Positions 52,746 through 61,257 of a stretch of 64,000 nt of DNA are shown here, piece after piece. The notes beneath the pieces were generated by a model. It saw nothing but the letters and a program-made list of their open reading frames with translations. It searched no databases and was not told where the DNA came from. The stretch spans positions 1,364,001-1,428,000 of the forward strand of contig NZ_CP062946.1 of the NCBI RefSeq assembly GCF_014898095.1. Direction: 5' to 3'. The position numbers and the translations under genes are program-made. The stretch is from Thalassotalea sp. LPB0316. GTDB taxonomy: Bacteria > Pseudomonadota > Gammaproteobacteria > Enterobacterales > Alteromonadaceae. Each line of letters begins with the position of its first letter. The stretch's first letter is position 1.

Positions 52746-54103
52746 GTCAACGAAAGGCCAATAGCACCGTAGATAACAATTGATATAATTGCGACAAACA
52801 AGGTATAGGGCAGTTGTGTTTTTACGTGCTCAATATGATCACAGCCACTGGCGATAGAAGCGACCACCGTTGAATCTGAAATCGGCGAGGCATGATCGCC
52901 AAAAACGCCACCACCTAACACGGCCGCTACCAAATAGGGCACAGGTAAGCCAGTATCAAGGGCAATAGGTACCGCAATGGGAATCAAAATTGCGAAAGTA
53001 CCCCACGATGTCCCCGTAGCAAAAGCCATAAAGCCAGCGACAATAAATAATGTTGGCGCAAGTAAAAATAGCGGTAAATCATTGGCTAAAATTTCACTGG
53101 CATAAACGCCTGTACCGAGCGCTTTAATACCATCACCAAAGGCAAACGATAGCACTAAAATACTGACGGGAATTACCATGTTCTTAATACCCGCAAGCGC
53201 TGTGGTGAAAATGTTTTTCGCCGTCATTAACTTGTTTACAGCAATTAACGCAATCAGTAAAACGAGTGAAGTAATAATCGCCCAAAATACGGAAAATGCG
53301 CCTGAACCTCTACGGATATCACCTTCTCCAGTGATAAACAATAATATTAAGGTGAGCGCAATTAAGGTAAGGAGTGGTGCCCACATCACATAGGCTGGTG
53401 CGACTTGTTCACTGTCAAACGATGATGTTTTCTTATTGGTTAGCGATGCGTGTGCTAACGGGCCAAATTCTTTGCCTGTGTAGGCGGTAAAATAGGCTAG
53501 TGCAACCGCTAAGATAGCGTAGAAGTTATAGCCAATGGTGCCAATTAACACACCAACGGGGTCGTCGAGTTGATAGCCATCTAGTAATCCGAGAACATAA
53601 GCGCCCCAACCATTGATCAAAAATAAAATACTAATTGGCGAACAGGTAGAGTCGATCAAAAACGCGAGTCTTGCACGTGATATTCGGTATTTGTCGAACA
53701 ATTTTTGTGAGGCTGTACCTGCGGTAAACATACTGAGATTTGTATCAGTAAATATTGCACTGCCAATGACCGTTGGTAGTAAGCTTGCTTGACGCGAGTT
53801 TTTCACTAAATTTAATCGCGCTAAACTGTCGATAAAACCATTTACCGCACCAGAGCTATTGAGCAGGGTAACCAACGCGCCAATTAGTAAACTGAAAACG
53901 ACAATATAGACATTGTAACTCGAGCCAAAGACATCAAGGATACTGCGGGCGGTTGCGCTGAGCCCAGCACCAATTTGCCACTGATTGAGCATAACAAAGC
54001 ACAACACTAAACCAACAAATAAGGCGAGGAGGGCGTTTCGACGCCAAATGGCTACAGCGATAGCGACAATAGGAGGTAACAGGCTTAAAGGAGAGTCTTG
54101 CAT
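52742..54103 (-). CDS. NhaC-family Na+/H+ antiporter
   Basis: A 453-residue membrane protein with about eleven helices. The N-terminus (LPPIVAIAVAIWRRNALLALFVGL) and the segments FTDTNLSMFTAGT, DSTCSPISILFLINGWGAY and GDHASPISDSTVVASIASGCDH are those of the NhaC/ion-transporter superfamily. Members exchange Na+ for H+ or move malate/lactate. It starts at ATG 54103 and its stop overlaps the pseudouridine synthase start, so the pair is co-translated. It is divergent from gshA. Confidence 0.9.
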   Translation of the reverse strand: MQDSPLSLLPPIVAIAVAIWRRNALLALFVGLVLCFVMLNQWQIGAGLSATARSILDVFGSSYNVYIVVFSLLIGALVTLLNSSGAVNGFIDSLARLNLVKNSRQASLLPTVIGSAIFTDTNLSMFTAGTASQKLFDKYRISRARLAFLIDSTCSPISILFLINGWGAYVLGLLDGYQLDDPVGVLIGTIGYNFYAILAVALAYFTAYTGKEFGPLAHASLTNKKTSSFDSEQVAPAYVMWAPLLTLIALTLILLFITGEGDIRRGSGAFSVFWAIITSLVLLIALIAVNKLMTAKNIFTTALAGIKNMVIPVSILVLSFAFGDGIKALGTGVYASEILANDLPLFLLAPTLFIVAGFMAFATGTSWGTFAILIPIAVPIALDTGLPVPYLVAAVLGGGVFGDHASPISDSTVVASIASGCDHIEHVKTQLPYTLFVAIISIVIYGAIGLSLT

Positions 54104-54306
54104 AAAGTATTGAATCGTTATTTTTTATTATGCCTATACTTTATCGTAAGCCACAGATAACCGATACTATTTATTAGATATTTGCTAAGATAATCGGCGA
54201 ATTTTTCATAATATTTGTTCGAGAAATTTCTGGTTAGGGTTGATAAGCCAATAATTACCCTAACATATGGTTTAATAACACTTTCGTCATAATTTTTGGG
54301 GCCACT

Positions 54307-55878
54307 TTGTCAGTTTCTATTCAAGACTTCGCACAAGCATTGCGAAACAATCAGCAACTTGCTGAATTAACCAAGATCTCACGGGGTATTGAAAGAGAAA
54401 CATTGCGAGTTCTACCTCGTGGCGAATTGTCTTATCACCCTCACTATCATGCGCTTGGCAGTGCGTTGACTCATGATGAAATAACGACAGATTACGCTGA
54501 AAACCTACTTGAATTTATTACGCCGGTATCACAAAGTCCTGAGCAAGCAGTAGGGCAACTGGCTGATATTCAAAAATTTGTGTTAAGTGAAATTGACGAT
54601 GAACTACTGTGGCCATTGTCGATGCCTTGTTTTGTTGATGATGCTAACAAAATCCCATTAGCTAACTATGGCTCATCGAATATTGGTACGATGAAAACCG
54701 TTTATCGTCAAGGGCTCAAAAATCGATACGGCAGCATGATGCAAGTCATCGCAGGTATTCATTTTAACTTCTCGTTGCCACAAAGCTTTTGGCAAATACT
54801 GCAAACCCTCGAAAATAGCCAACAAAGCCTACAAGATTATCAATCAGATAAATATTTTGCTCTGTTGCGTAACTACAAGCGTTATTGTTGGCTAATTCCT
54901 TATTTGTACGGTAGTTCGCCCGCTATTTGTCCATCGTTTTTACAAGGTAGGAAAACCACATTGCCGTTTGAAAAATCAAGCAGTGGTTATATGTATTTAC
55001 CTTATGCTACATCACTGAGAATGAGTGATTTGGGTTATACCAATAACGCGCAATCTAGTTTATACATTTGCTATAACTCCTTGTCGCAATACTTAACTCA
55101 AGTTGCCAAAGCGATGGCGGTGTCGTCAGATGAATTTGAAAAAATAGGCATCAAAAAAGACGGTCAATATCAGCAACTTAATAGCAATGTGTTACAGATA
55201 GAAAACGAACTGTATTCACCGATTAGGCCAAAACGCGTCGCTAAGTCTGGTGAAAAGCCATCTCACGCGCTTGCCGAGCGTGGCGTCGAGTATATTGAAG
55301 TTCGCGCACTGGATGTTAATCCATTTAGTGCAACGGGAATTTCAATTGAACAAGTACGCTTTTTAGATATATTTTTAACTTTCTGTGCTTTAAATCACAG
55401 CCCAGCACTTGATTGTGACGATCAACACCAATTTGAAGAAAATATGAATGATGTGGTCGTTCGCGGTCGAGACCCGCAGCTTAAACTTAATGACTTTGGC
55501 GCTTTAAAGTCAGTTCAAGCGTGGGGACGAGAGATTTTTACCGCTATGCTACCTGTTGCTCAACTACTTGATGAAGCTCATGGCGGCGATGCATATCAAC
55601 AGGTACTCAATGCAGAACTAGCAAAGATTAAAGATCCATCATTAACGCCGTCGGCAAAAATTTTGGCTCACGTGGTAAATGACGGTCAAAGTTTGACTAA
55701 AACCGCGTTAGCGATGGCAGGCGACTACAAAGCGCAATTACTGGCACAGGATTATCAGTATTATTCACAGGATTACTTCGAGCGTGCAGCGATTGCCTCA
55801 CACCAAGCACAAAAGGCAATTGAAGATAGTGATACCGTCAGTTTTGATGACTTTTTAGCTGACTATTTCTCGTCTTAG
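54307..55878 (+). CDS. gshA: Glutamate-cysteine ligase
   Basis: A 523-residue proteobacterial (type 1) ligase for the first step of glutathione synthesis. The N-terminal RGIERETLRV, the ALGSALTHDEITTDYAE and the GIHFNFSLP segments, and the FLDIFLTFCALN region are intact. The start is the rare TTG with GGGG a few bases before; E. coli gshA also starts at TTG, and no ATG fits the conserved N-terminus. Transcribed alone, divergent from the NhaC gene. Confidence 0.97.
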   Translation: MSVSIQDFAQALRNNQQLAELTKISRGIERETLRVLPRGELSYHPHYHALGSALTHDEITTDYAENLLEFITPVSQSPEQAVGQLADIQKFVLSEIDDELLWPLSMPCFVDDANKIPLANYGSSNIGTMKTVYRQGLKNRYGSMMQVIAGIHFNFSLPQSFWQILQTLENSQQSLQDYQSDKYFALLRNYKRYCWLIPYLYGSSPAICPSFLQGRKTTLPFEKSSSGYMYLPYATSLRMSDLGYTNNAQSSLYICYNSLSQYLTQVAKAMAVSSDEFEKIGIKKDGQYQQLNSNVLQIENELYSPIRPKRVAKSGEKPSHALAERGVEYIEVRALDVNPFSATGISIEQVRFLDIFLTFCALNHSPALDCDDQHQFEENMNDVVVRGRDPQLKLNDFGALKSVQAWGREIFTAMLPVAQLLDEAHGGDAYQQVLNAELAKIKDPSLTPSAKILAHVVNDGQSLTKTALAMAGDYKAQLLAQDYQYYSQDYFERAAIASHQAQKAIEDSDTVSFDDFLADYFSS

Positions 55879-55931
55879 CATTTTCAATGCAAAGCCCGAT
55901 ATTGCGGTGAAAGCTGGTTAAAATCGGGCCG

Positions 55932-55958
55932 AAAAAAAGCGCGTTAGGGCAACGCGCT
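55932..55958 (-). terminator. Minus-strand rho-independent terminator
   Basis: Stem AGCGCGTT/AACGCGCT, loop of five, then seven T on the minus strand. No minus-strand gene ends here, which is why an sRNA is suspected. Confidence 0.75.
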
Positions 55959-56015
55959 GTAATAACAAAGAAAGCAGTCCAGGGAGGTTTCGCTTTCAAT
56001 TACTATGATAGTTGA
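55932..56015 (-). ncRNA. Candidate small RNA
   Basis: On the minus strand a hairpin GAAAGC/GCTTTC (55970-55997) exposes the loop GAAACCTCCCTGGACT, which contains an anti-Shine-Dalgarno CCTCCC, and is followed 12 bases on by a perfect terminator AGCGCGTT/AACGCGCT with seven T. Hairpin with C-rich loop plus terminator is a common sRNA design. No clear promoter was found, so the 5' end is a guess. Confidence 0.4.
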
Positions 56016-56092
56016 AATACTCATTAGTTCACTTTTTATCCAATATATTTTTCATTTATTTTTTAGTTCTTCTTTAAACGATAATTTTTAGG

Positions 56093-56127
56093 CAAAAAAA
56101 ATCGCGCTCTCGGGTAAAAAGCGCGAT
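56093..56127 (-). terminator. Second minus-strand rho-independent terminator
   Basis: Stem ATCGCGCT/AGCGCGAT with an 11-base loop and eight T on the minus strand, again with no gene ending at it. The 55879-56326 interval has no gene; a plus-strand hairpin GCCCGAT/ATCGGGC is at 55894-55929. Confidence 0.75.
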
Positions 56128-56326
56128 TAAAAACATGAAACACTAAGGGAAATAAAGCCTCTCGTATACTATGAGTGTCAGTGTTTAAAATAGTTCAAAA
56201 ATAAATGAAAAAATTTTGAATTATTTTTACTTCACGCGATTTAACCCGAGTTCAGGTTATTTAGACTAGACAAGACGTATCCATCTGGCATGATAGACCT
56301 AATCAAAAAAGAAAACTCAAGTTGTA

Positions 56327-56941
56327 ATGTTTAAACCGATATTGATAAGTTTATTTGCTATCGCAACGCTCTCCAGTTGTGCCACGCCACCGCCTCAAAA
56401 CCCCGAAAATATCTGTGAAATATTTCGCGAAAATCGCGATTGGTATCACGCTGCAAAAGACGCAAAAGAACAATGGGGCGTACCTATTCACGTACCTATG
56501 GCAATGATGTATCAAGAAAGCTCGTTTAAACACGATGCAGCGCCGCCGAAAAAGTATCTCTTAGGTTTTATCCCTTGGGGCCGGGTGAGCAGTGCCTATG
56601 GTTATTCTCAGGCCAAAACGATGACTTGGGATGATTATATTAAAGAGTCGGGCAATCGATGGGCTAGTCGGGAAAACTTTGGTGATGCAATCGATTTTAT
56701 GGGGTGGTTTATTTATAAAACTCACCAAATTAATAAAGTGTCAAAGTGGGATGCGTATAACCAGTATCTTAACTATCACGAAGGGTGGGGCGGTTTTAAG
56801 CGCAAAAGCTACAAGAAAAAGCCATGGTTAGTTAAAGTGTCGCGCAAAGTCGATAATAGGTCTCGTCGTTATGCTAGCCAACTTAAAAGCTGTCAGGAAG
56901 AATTAGACCGCGGTTGGTTATGGCGCTTGTTCTTTGGTTAA
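56327..56941 (+). CDS. Lipoprotein with SLT-like lytic transglycosylase domain
   Basis: A 204-residue protein with a signal peptide ending LSSC (lipobox, Cys18). The lysozyme-like part has the probable catalytic Glu64 in MAMMYQESSFKHDA, then AYGYSQAKTMTWDDY and the NYHEGWGGF segment, the pattern of SLT-type transglycosylases. It would cut peptidoglycan glycan strands in the periplasm. It is one-domain and short; the C-terminus is basic. It is followed by a terminator. Confidence 0.88.
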   Translation: MFKPILISLFAIATLSSCATPPPQNPENICEIFRENRDWYHAAKDAKEQWGVPIHVPMAMMYQESSFKHDAAPPKKYLLGFIPWGRVSSAYGYSQAKTMTWDDYIKESGNRWASRENFGDAIDFMGWFIYKTHQINKVSKWDAYNQYLNYHEGWGGFKRKSYKKKPWLVKVSRKVDNRSRRYASQLKSCQEELDRGWLWRLFFG

Positions 56942-56964
56942 GTTGACTACAAGCACCTGAATGA

Positions 56965-56996
56965 AAGCCAAGGTTAAAGCGCCTTGGCTTTTTTTT
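56965..56996 (+). terminator. Rho-independent terminator after the SLT lipoprotein gene
   Basis: Stem AAGCCAAGG/CCTTGGCTT with a run of eight T. Confidence 0.9.
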
Positions 56997-57040
56997 GGGT
57001 TTTGGTTTTGGGAGGCGTTCTTAAAGCCATATTGTGTTTG

Positions 57041-57341
57041 TAAGATCGATCGTTTTCCACTGGTTACGATCCGCTATGTGTATATCTTAATGTAAGGATC
57101 AAAAAATCGTGCCAAAATTAGTCAAATCGATTTATTTTTATGAATAAATTAGCGATATTTTACGCAATAATTTTTTGTAAAAAAAACTAAAAAAAACCGC
57201 AAAAAAACATTGCAAAACCAGAGGTCTAGGTTTTATTGGGCTATAATGCGTTATCCACAGATTTTGTGGAAAGTTAATAATTAGATCTCGAATGGTTAAT
57301 AACTTTGTGGGTAACTTTTGTGGCTGTTTTAATTATCCACA
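57041..57341. promoter_or_regulatory. DnaA-box cluster with AT-rich stretch and GATC sites (oriC- or datA-like locus)
   Basis: Perfect DnaA boxes TTATCCACA lie at 57251-57259 and 57333-57341. One-mismatch boxes on the minus strand lie at 57265-57273 (CTTTCCACA) and 57306-57314 (TTACCCACA). A very AT-rich tract with A and T runs spans 57121-57215. Five GATC sites fall at 57044, 57048, 57068, 57097 and 57284. The region sits in a 510-base gap between convergent genes, where no promoter is needed. Confidence 0.5.
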
Positions 57342-57385
57342 ATAAATGGGCGTTATAGCGTCAAAGTTGAGTCATTGGTCAAATA

Positions 57386-57431
57386 GAAAAGCAAACCCAA
57401 ACACGCAGGCTAAAGCTTGTTTGGGTTTGCT
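57386..57431 (-). terminator. Rho-independent terminator of the ypjD-corB side
   Basis: A 14-bp stem AGCAAACCCAAACA/TGTTTGGGTTTGCT with TTTTC on the minus strand, about 20 bases after the corB stop. Confidence 0.8.
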
Positions 57432-57451
57432 ACTAATAACGAAAAGTTTAG

Positions 57452-58732
57452 CTAGTCGTTGTCGTGATCTTTGAACAGATCAGGGATCACGCGAATGGTT
57501 TTGATCATGTTGTCACTGGTATCCACGATCTCGATCGGGTAACCCGCGATCCTTAAACTCATTTTCGCTTGAGGAATTTCTTCAAGTACCTCAAGAATAA
57601 GACCGTTTATGGTCTTAGGGCCATCGGTAGGGAACTGCCAAGACATTTCTTTATTGATATCGCGAATCGTGGCACTACCATCAACCAAATAGCTACCATC
57701 TGGCTGTTGATGTACTTCCTCGCTCGGTGCTGGCTCCATAGTGGTCGTAAAATCACCGACGATTTCTTCTAGGATGTCTTCTAAGGTAACAAGTCCTTGA
57801 ATATCTCCGTATTCATCCACTACTAAACCAAGACGCTCTTTAGCATGCTGGAATTTAAGCAATTGCACATTCAGCGGTGTACCTTCGGGAATAAAATACA
57901 TTTCGCGAACCGCGCGCAATAGCGTTGCTTTGGTAAATTGGTTTTTTGACAACAGTTTTAACGCGTCACGCATGTGAATATAACCAACTACGTCATCAAT
58001 GTTATCGCGATACAATAACACACGAGTATGGGTAGATTGCGTTAATTGCTTTTGGATTTTCTTCCAGTCCTCATTGATATCAATACCGACTAATTCACTG
58101 CGCGGGATCATAATATCTTCAACCGTCACTTTTTCCAGATCAAGAATGCTCACTAGCATGTTTTGATCTTGCTCCGGAATTAACGCACTCGATTCATTTA
58201 CAACGGTTCTGAGTTCTTCATTGCTCAAGCTGTGTTGTTCGCGATCTTCGTGACTAATGCGTAATAAGGCGAGAAATGAGTTAGTGATCCAGTTAATCAC
58301 GATGACAAGCGGATAGAAAATTTTGAGTAATATCGTCAATAAAATGGAGCTTGGGAACGCAACTTTTTCGGGGTATAGTGCAGCCAGTGTTTTTGGGGTG
58401 ACTTCAGCGAATATCAGGACAACTAAGGTTAGCGCAAATGTTGCGTAGACCACACCAACATCACCGAATAGACGAATGCCTATGATCGTGGCGATTGCCG
58501 ACGCAGCGATATTCACTAAGTTGTTGCCAATCAATATCAAGCCAATTAATCGGTCGGGGCGTGCTAATAGTTTGCTTACGCGAATTGCGCCTTTATTTTT
58601 CTCGTTTTCTAAATGGCGTAAACGGTATCTATTGACACTCATCATACCGGTTTCTGAACCGGAAAAATAAGCAGAAATTAAAAGAAGTACACCAAGAATA
58701 ATAAAAAGTGCACTGGTGGATATGTCGTCCAA
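57452..58732 (-). CDS. yfjD: CorB/YfjD-type membrane protein (DUF21-CBS-CorC)
   Basis: A 426-residue protein. The DUF21 membrane domain (1-190) begins with the HISTS-like sequence of E. coli YfjD and has SGSETGMMSVNRYRLRHLE and LIGNNLVNI; two CBS domains (about 200-330) and a C-terminal CorC_HlyC domain (345-420) follow. Related CorB/CNNM proteins carry Mg2+ out of cells. The start is TTG, supported by an AGGA site and by alignment with YfjD. It follows ypjD, as in E. coli. Confidence 0.93.
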   Translation of the reverse strand: MDDISTSALFIILGVLLLISAYFSGSETGMMSVNRYRLRHLENEKNKGAIRVSKLLARPDRLIGLILIGNNLVNIAASAIATIIGIRLFGDVGVVYATFALTLVVLIFAEVTPKTLAALYPEKVAFPSSILLTILLKIFYPLVIVINWITNSFLALLRISHEDREQHSLSNEELRTVVNESSALIPEQDQNMLVSILDLEKVTVEDIMIPRSELVGIDINEDWKKIQKQLTQSTHTRVLLYRDNIDDVVGYIHMRDALKLLSKNQFTKATLLRAVREMYFIPEGTPLNVQLLKFQHAKERLGLVVDEYGDIQGLVTLEDILEEIVGDFTTTMEPAPSEEVHQQPDGSYLVDGSATIRDINKEMSWQFPTDGPKTINGLILEVLEEIPQAKMSLRIAGYPIEIVDTSDNMIKTIRVIPDLFKDHDND

Positions 58733-58794
58733 TTAAGTGTCCTATGTGTTAAGTCGTAATATCACGTAAAAGTAGTCTATTTATACCTGAAAAG

Positions 58795-59595
58795 TTAGGC
58801 GATGAGAAACTCTTTGACAAATCTACTACCAAAGTATGAAAGTGTTAGAATCACCGTAGCACTGGTGATCAACAACAACACTCTATGGCCACGCCAGCCG
58901 AGTTTGAAGTGTCCCCAAAGCGTCACACTGTATAAAACTAATGCGACAAGCGATAACACGGTTTTGTGAGCGTATTCTTTAGCAAAGAAACTATCGAGGA
59001 AAATAAAGCCTGTAATATCGCTGATCAATAGACACAAGGTACCCGTTGCTAAAATCATAAATAATTGATTTTCCACCTGCATTAATGGCGGTAAATGGTT
59101 GACCGCAGCAAGGTTTTTAGTTTTTAATTTTTGATTGATGTACGAGACTTGAAACGCATAAAGGTTAGCTATTACTAAAATACAGTAGGCAACGAGCGCT
59201 AAGGTGATATGGCTAACTAATGCCATTTTACTTGCACTCAAGGAAATGGCCTCGCTGACCGGTAATAACACTAAGCTCAACTGCCAAAGTCCAGCAAAAA
59301 TATAGGATACAGGCAATAATAGGTTGAGTTTGTAACGCGTTGCACCGATGCTCACGACAGCACTTATTACTAAACTGACCAGCGCAATAACATTTGGCAG
59401 GTTAAAGTTTACTTCACTATTGATAAATAAGCGCTCAGATAATCCGATCGCGTGTAGGGCAATGGCAATACTCGCAAAGCTTAATACAAATCTAAGATTT
59501 GGCCCTTTCGGGTGGAATAGCCTTGCAATAACGGCTACGGCCGCTATCAAGTAACAAGAAAATGCGCTAATTGCAAAAATAGCTGAGCTATCCAC
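58795..59595 (-). CDS. ypjD: Cytochrome c assembly-like inner-membrane protein YpjD
   Basis: A 266-residue membrane protein with eight hydrophobic helices, related to CcsA/CcmC heme handlers. The GTG at 59595 is chosen because GGAG lies six bases before it; a TTG 12 bases upstream lies too close to that site. Conserved histidines appear in the membrane part (ALHAIG, LVSHITLALVAYC, AHKTVLSLVAL). In gammaproteobacteria ypjD lies between ffh and corB, as here, though ffh is now separated by two elements. Function unknown. Confidence 0.88.
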   Translation of the reverse strand: MDSSAIFAISAFSCYLIAAVAVIARLFHPKGPNLRFVLSFASIAIALHAIGLSERLFINSEVNFNLPNVIALVSLVISAVVSIGATRYKLNLLLPVSYIFAGLWQLSLVLLPVSEAISLSASKMALVSHITLALVAYCILVIANLYAFQVSYINQKLKTKNLAAVNHLPPLMQVENQLFMILATGTLCLLISDITGFIFLDSFFAKEYAHKTVLSLVALVLYSVTLWGHFKLGWRGHRVLLLITSATVILTLSYFGSRFVKEFLIA

Positions 59596-59674
59596 GAAAC
59601 ACTCCAAAAATATAACCTGTAATTTTTTTTACCTGACTGATTCTAAACAAATATTGGGGTTGATGCACTGTTAT

Positions 59675-60769
59675 TTATGCCTTCAAGAATAACTTACGCA
59701 CAGGTTTGATTGCCAGTAACATCAAGATAATCGAACAGCTATAGGCAAGTATGGGGGAAACCACTTGATGGCTATGAGACATTTGTTCAGCAATATTGAT
59801 GTCTTGCCAGGTTAGTAGTAAATCTAAACCTGTGCCAAATAAAATTGCAGAAACGGCAACACCTAGCAAATACTTTGTTAGCACGCCTGTTCCCATTTCT
59901 CGCTTGATGACGCCTAGCGTTGAAATGTTTGTTGCTGGGCCTGCCATCATAAAGACTAATGCGGTACCTGGTGAAATCCCCGCCATAATAAAGCCAGCTG
60001 CGATCGGTGTCGAGGCTGTCGCACAAATATACATAGGGATGGAAATCGCAATAATTAACAGCATTGCTGGTAAACCGCTGCCGTAACTTAATAAAAAGCT
60101 TTCTGGTACAAAAGTTTTGATCAGGGTCGCAAAACACAAACCAATCACTAACCAAACGATTAAATCGTCAATCAGCTTGGTCGCGGCATATTTCACACCG
60201 CTTAGTGTTTTTTGCCACGGTGTTGGCGGTGGTGGCGTGCTGGAACAACACGATTTTTTAAGTTCAGGCGCTGCTGTTTTATTGCCACAACAGGCGCTGG
60301 TCGTTACTTTTTCTGAATTTTTGTGATGATGAGTGCGATCGGTTAACACCAAAAAGCCGGTAATTATCGCCGATGAAATCGCGGCAATCGGGCGGTAAAT
60401 CGCGAAAATAGGCCCTAACATCGCGTAAGAGACAGTAATTGAATCAACGCCTGTTTCAGGCGTTGCCACCAAAAATGATGACGTTGCACTGTTTGACGCA
60501 CCACTTCGCTTTAACTCAGTCGCAACAGGGATTACACCGCAAGAACAAAGTGGCAGAGGCGCACCAATAAAGGCGGCTTTAACGATGGCCATCTTACCTT
60601 TACTGAGGTGTTTTTTGAGCAAATCAGCCGGTAACCAAGCGTGCATCAAACCAGCAATTAACAAGCCCAACAATAGCCACGGACTAGCATCGTTTGTCAA
60701 AGTGATTAAATTAGAGAGTAGTTGGTCGATCACGTGTAGCCATACCACTATAGATTGATAGAGACCCAT
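59675..60769 (-). CDS. SO_0444-family Cu/Zn efflux permease (DUF318-type)
   Basis: A 364-residue permease with about eight to nine helices in two halves, each with a CSCGVIP or CATASTPIAAG motif typical of ArsP/YraQ (DUF318) permeases. The central cytoplasmic loop (about 145-190) has a histidine cluster (DRTHHHK) and paired cysteines (SACCGN and SCCSS), a probable metal-binding loop. The family name follows a Shewanella protein linked to copper and zinc efflux; metal specificity is inferred. It is transcribed away from ffh. Confidence 0.88.
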   Translation of the reverse strand: MGLYQSIVVWLHVIDQLLSNLITLTNDASPWLLLGLLIAGLMHAWLPADLLKKHLSKGKMAIVKAAFIGAPLPLCSCGVIPVATELKRSGASNSATSSFLVATPETGVDSITVSYAMLGPIFAIYRPIAAISSAIITGFLVLTDRTHHHKNSEKVTTSACCGNKTAAPELKKSCCSSTPPPPTPWQKTLSGVKYAATKLIDDLIVWLVIGLCFATLIKTFVPESFLLSYGSGLPAMLLIIAISIPMYICATASTPIAAGFIMAGISPGTALVFMMAGPATNISTLGVIKREMGTGVLTKYLLGVAVSAILFGTGLDLLLTWQDINIAEQMSHSHQVVSPILAYSCSIILMLLAIKPVRKLFLKA

Positions 60770-60837
60770 TTATGATGCCAAACTTTTTAGTTAAGGTGAA
60801 TCGTCAACGGCAAGCAATTACACGATAACTTGAAATA

Positions 60838-61147
60838 ATACCAAATTCATTAAATATTTGGCCATTCAGCGAGAATTAAATGGCTTATAGGCGAGGCTTT
60901 GATTGCAGGTAATGGTTATTCCATTAGTAAAATCAGTAACGAAGCATATAAGTCATTTAAACTCGCCCTTGGGAGCTCGTCAGAAAAGTGATAACTTTAC
61001 AAATTGCCTTGATATACGACTGCATGGATGCAGGAGGTAGAGCGACTTAGGAGACAAAGCCGAGAATAACTATACCTGCACCAATTTGCTTTGTTCTAAC
61101 TTTCCTGACGTAGCTCTGAATGATTAACTATTTAGTGAAATTGGTAT
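60838..61147. mobile_element. 310-bp MITE-like element
   Basis: Near-perfect terminal inverted repeats, ATACCAAATTCATTAAATA at 60838-60856 and ATACCAATTTCACTAAATA (reverse complement) at 61129-61147, differ at three of 19 bases. A second internal inverted pair is GAGCTCGTCAGAAAAG (about 60970-60987) and GAGCTACGTCAGGAAAG (minus strand, about 61100-61117). There is no open frame for a transposase. The target duplication is not clear. It fills most of the gap between the permease and ffh. Confidence 0.6.
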
Positions 61148-61257
61148 AAATCATTAAAGCCCCATTTTATCATGACGAGATTAATACTTTCGCTTATGCC
61201 TAGTGAGGGTATAATAACGTTAATTTTATCGATAATTACCAGTACATTGAGATATTC

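Noticed and set aside
56005..56094. 28-codon hydrophobic open frame after an AGGGAGG motif
   Set aside because: The motif is 17 bases from the ATG, too far for a normal ribosome-binding site; the GGGAGG is better explained by the minus-strand hairpin loop.
57041..57341. Calling the DnaA-box cluster the chromosomal origin
   Set aside because: The neighbouring genes are not those that flank oriC in related bacteria, and skew cannot be judged from 64 kb. It is reported only as an oriC- or datA-like locus.
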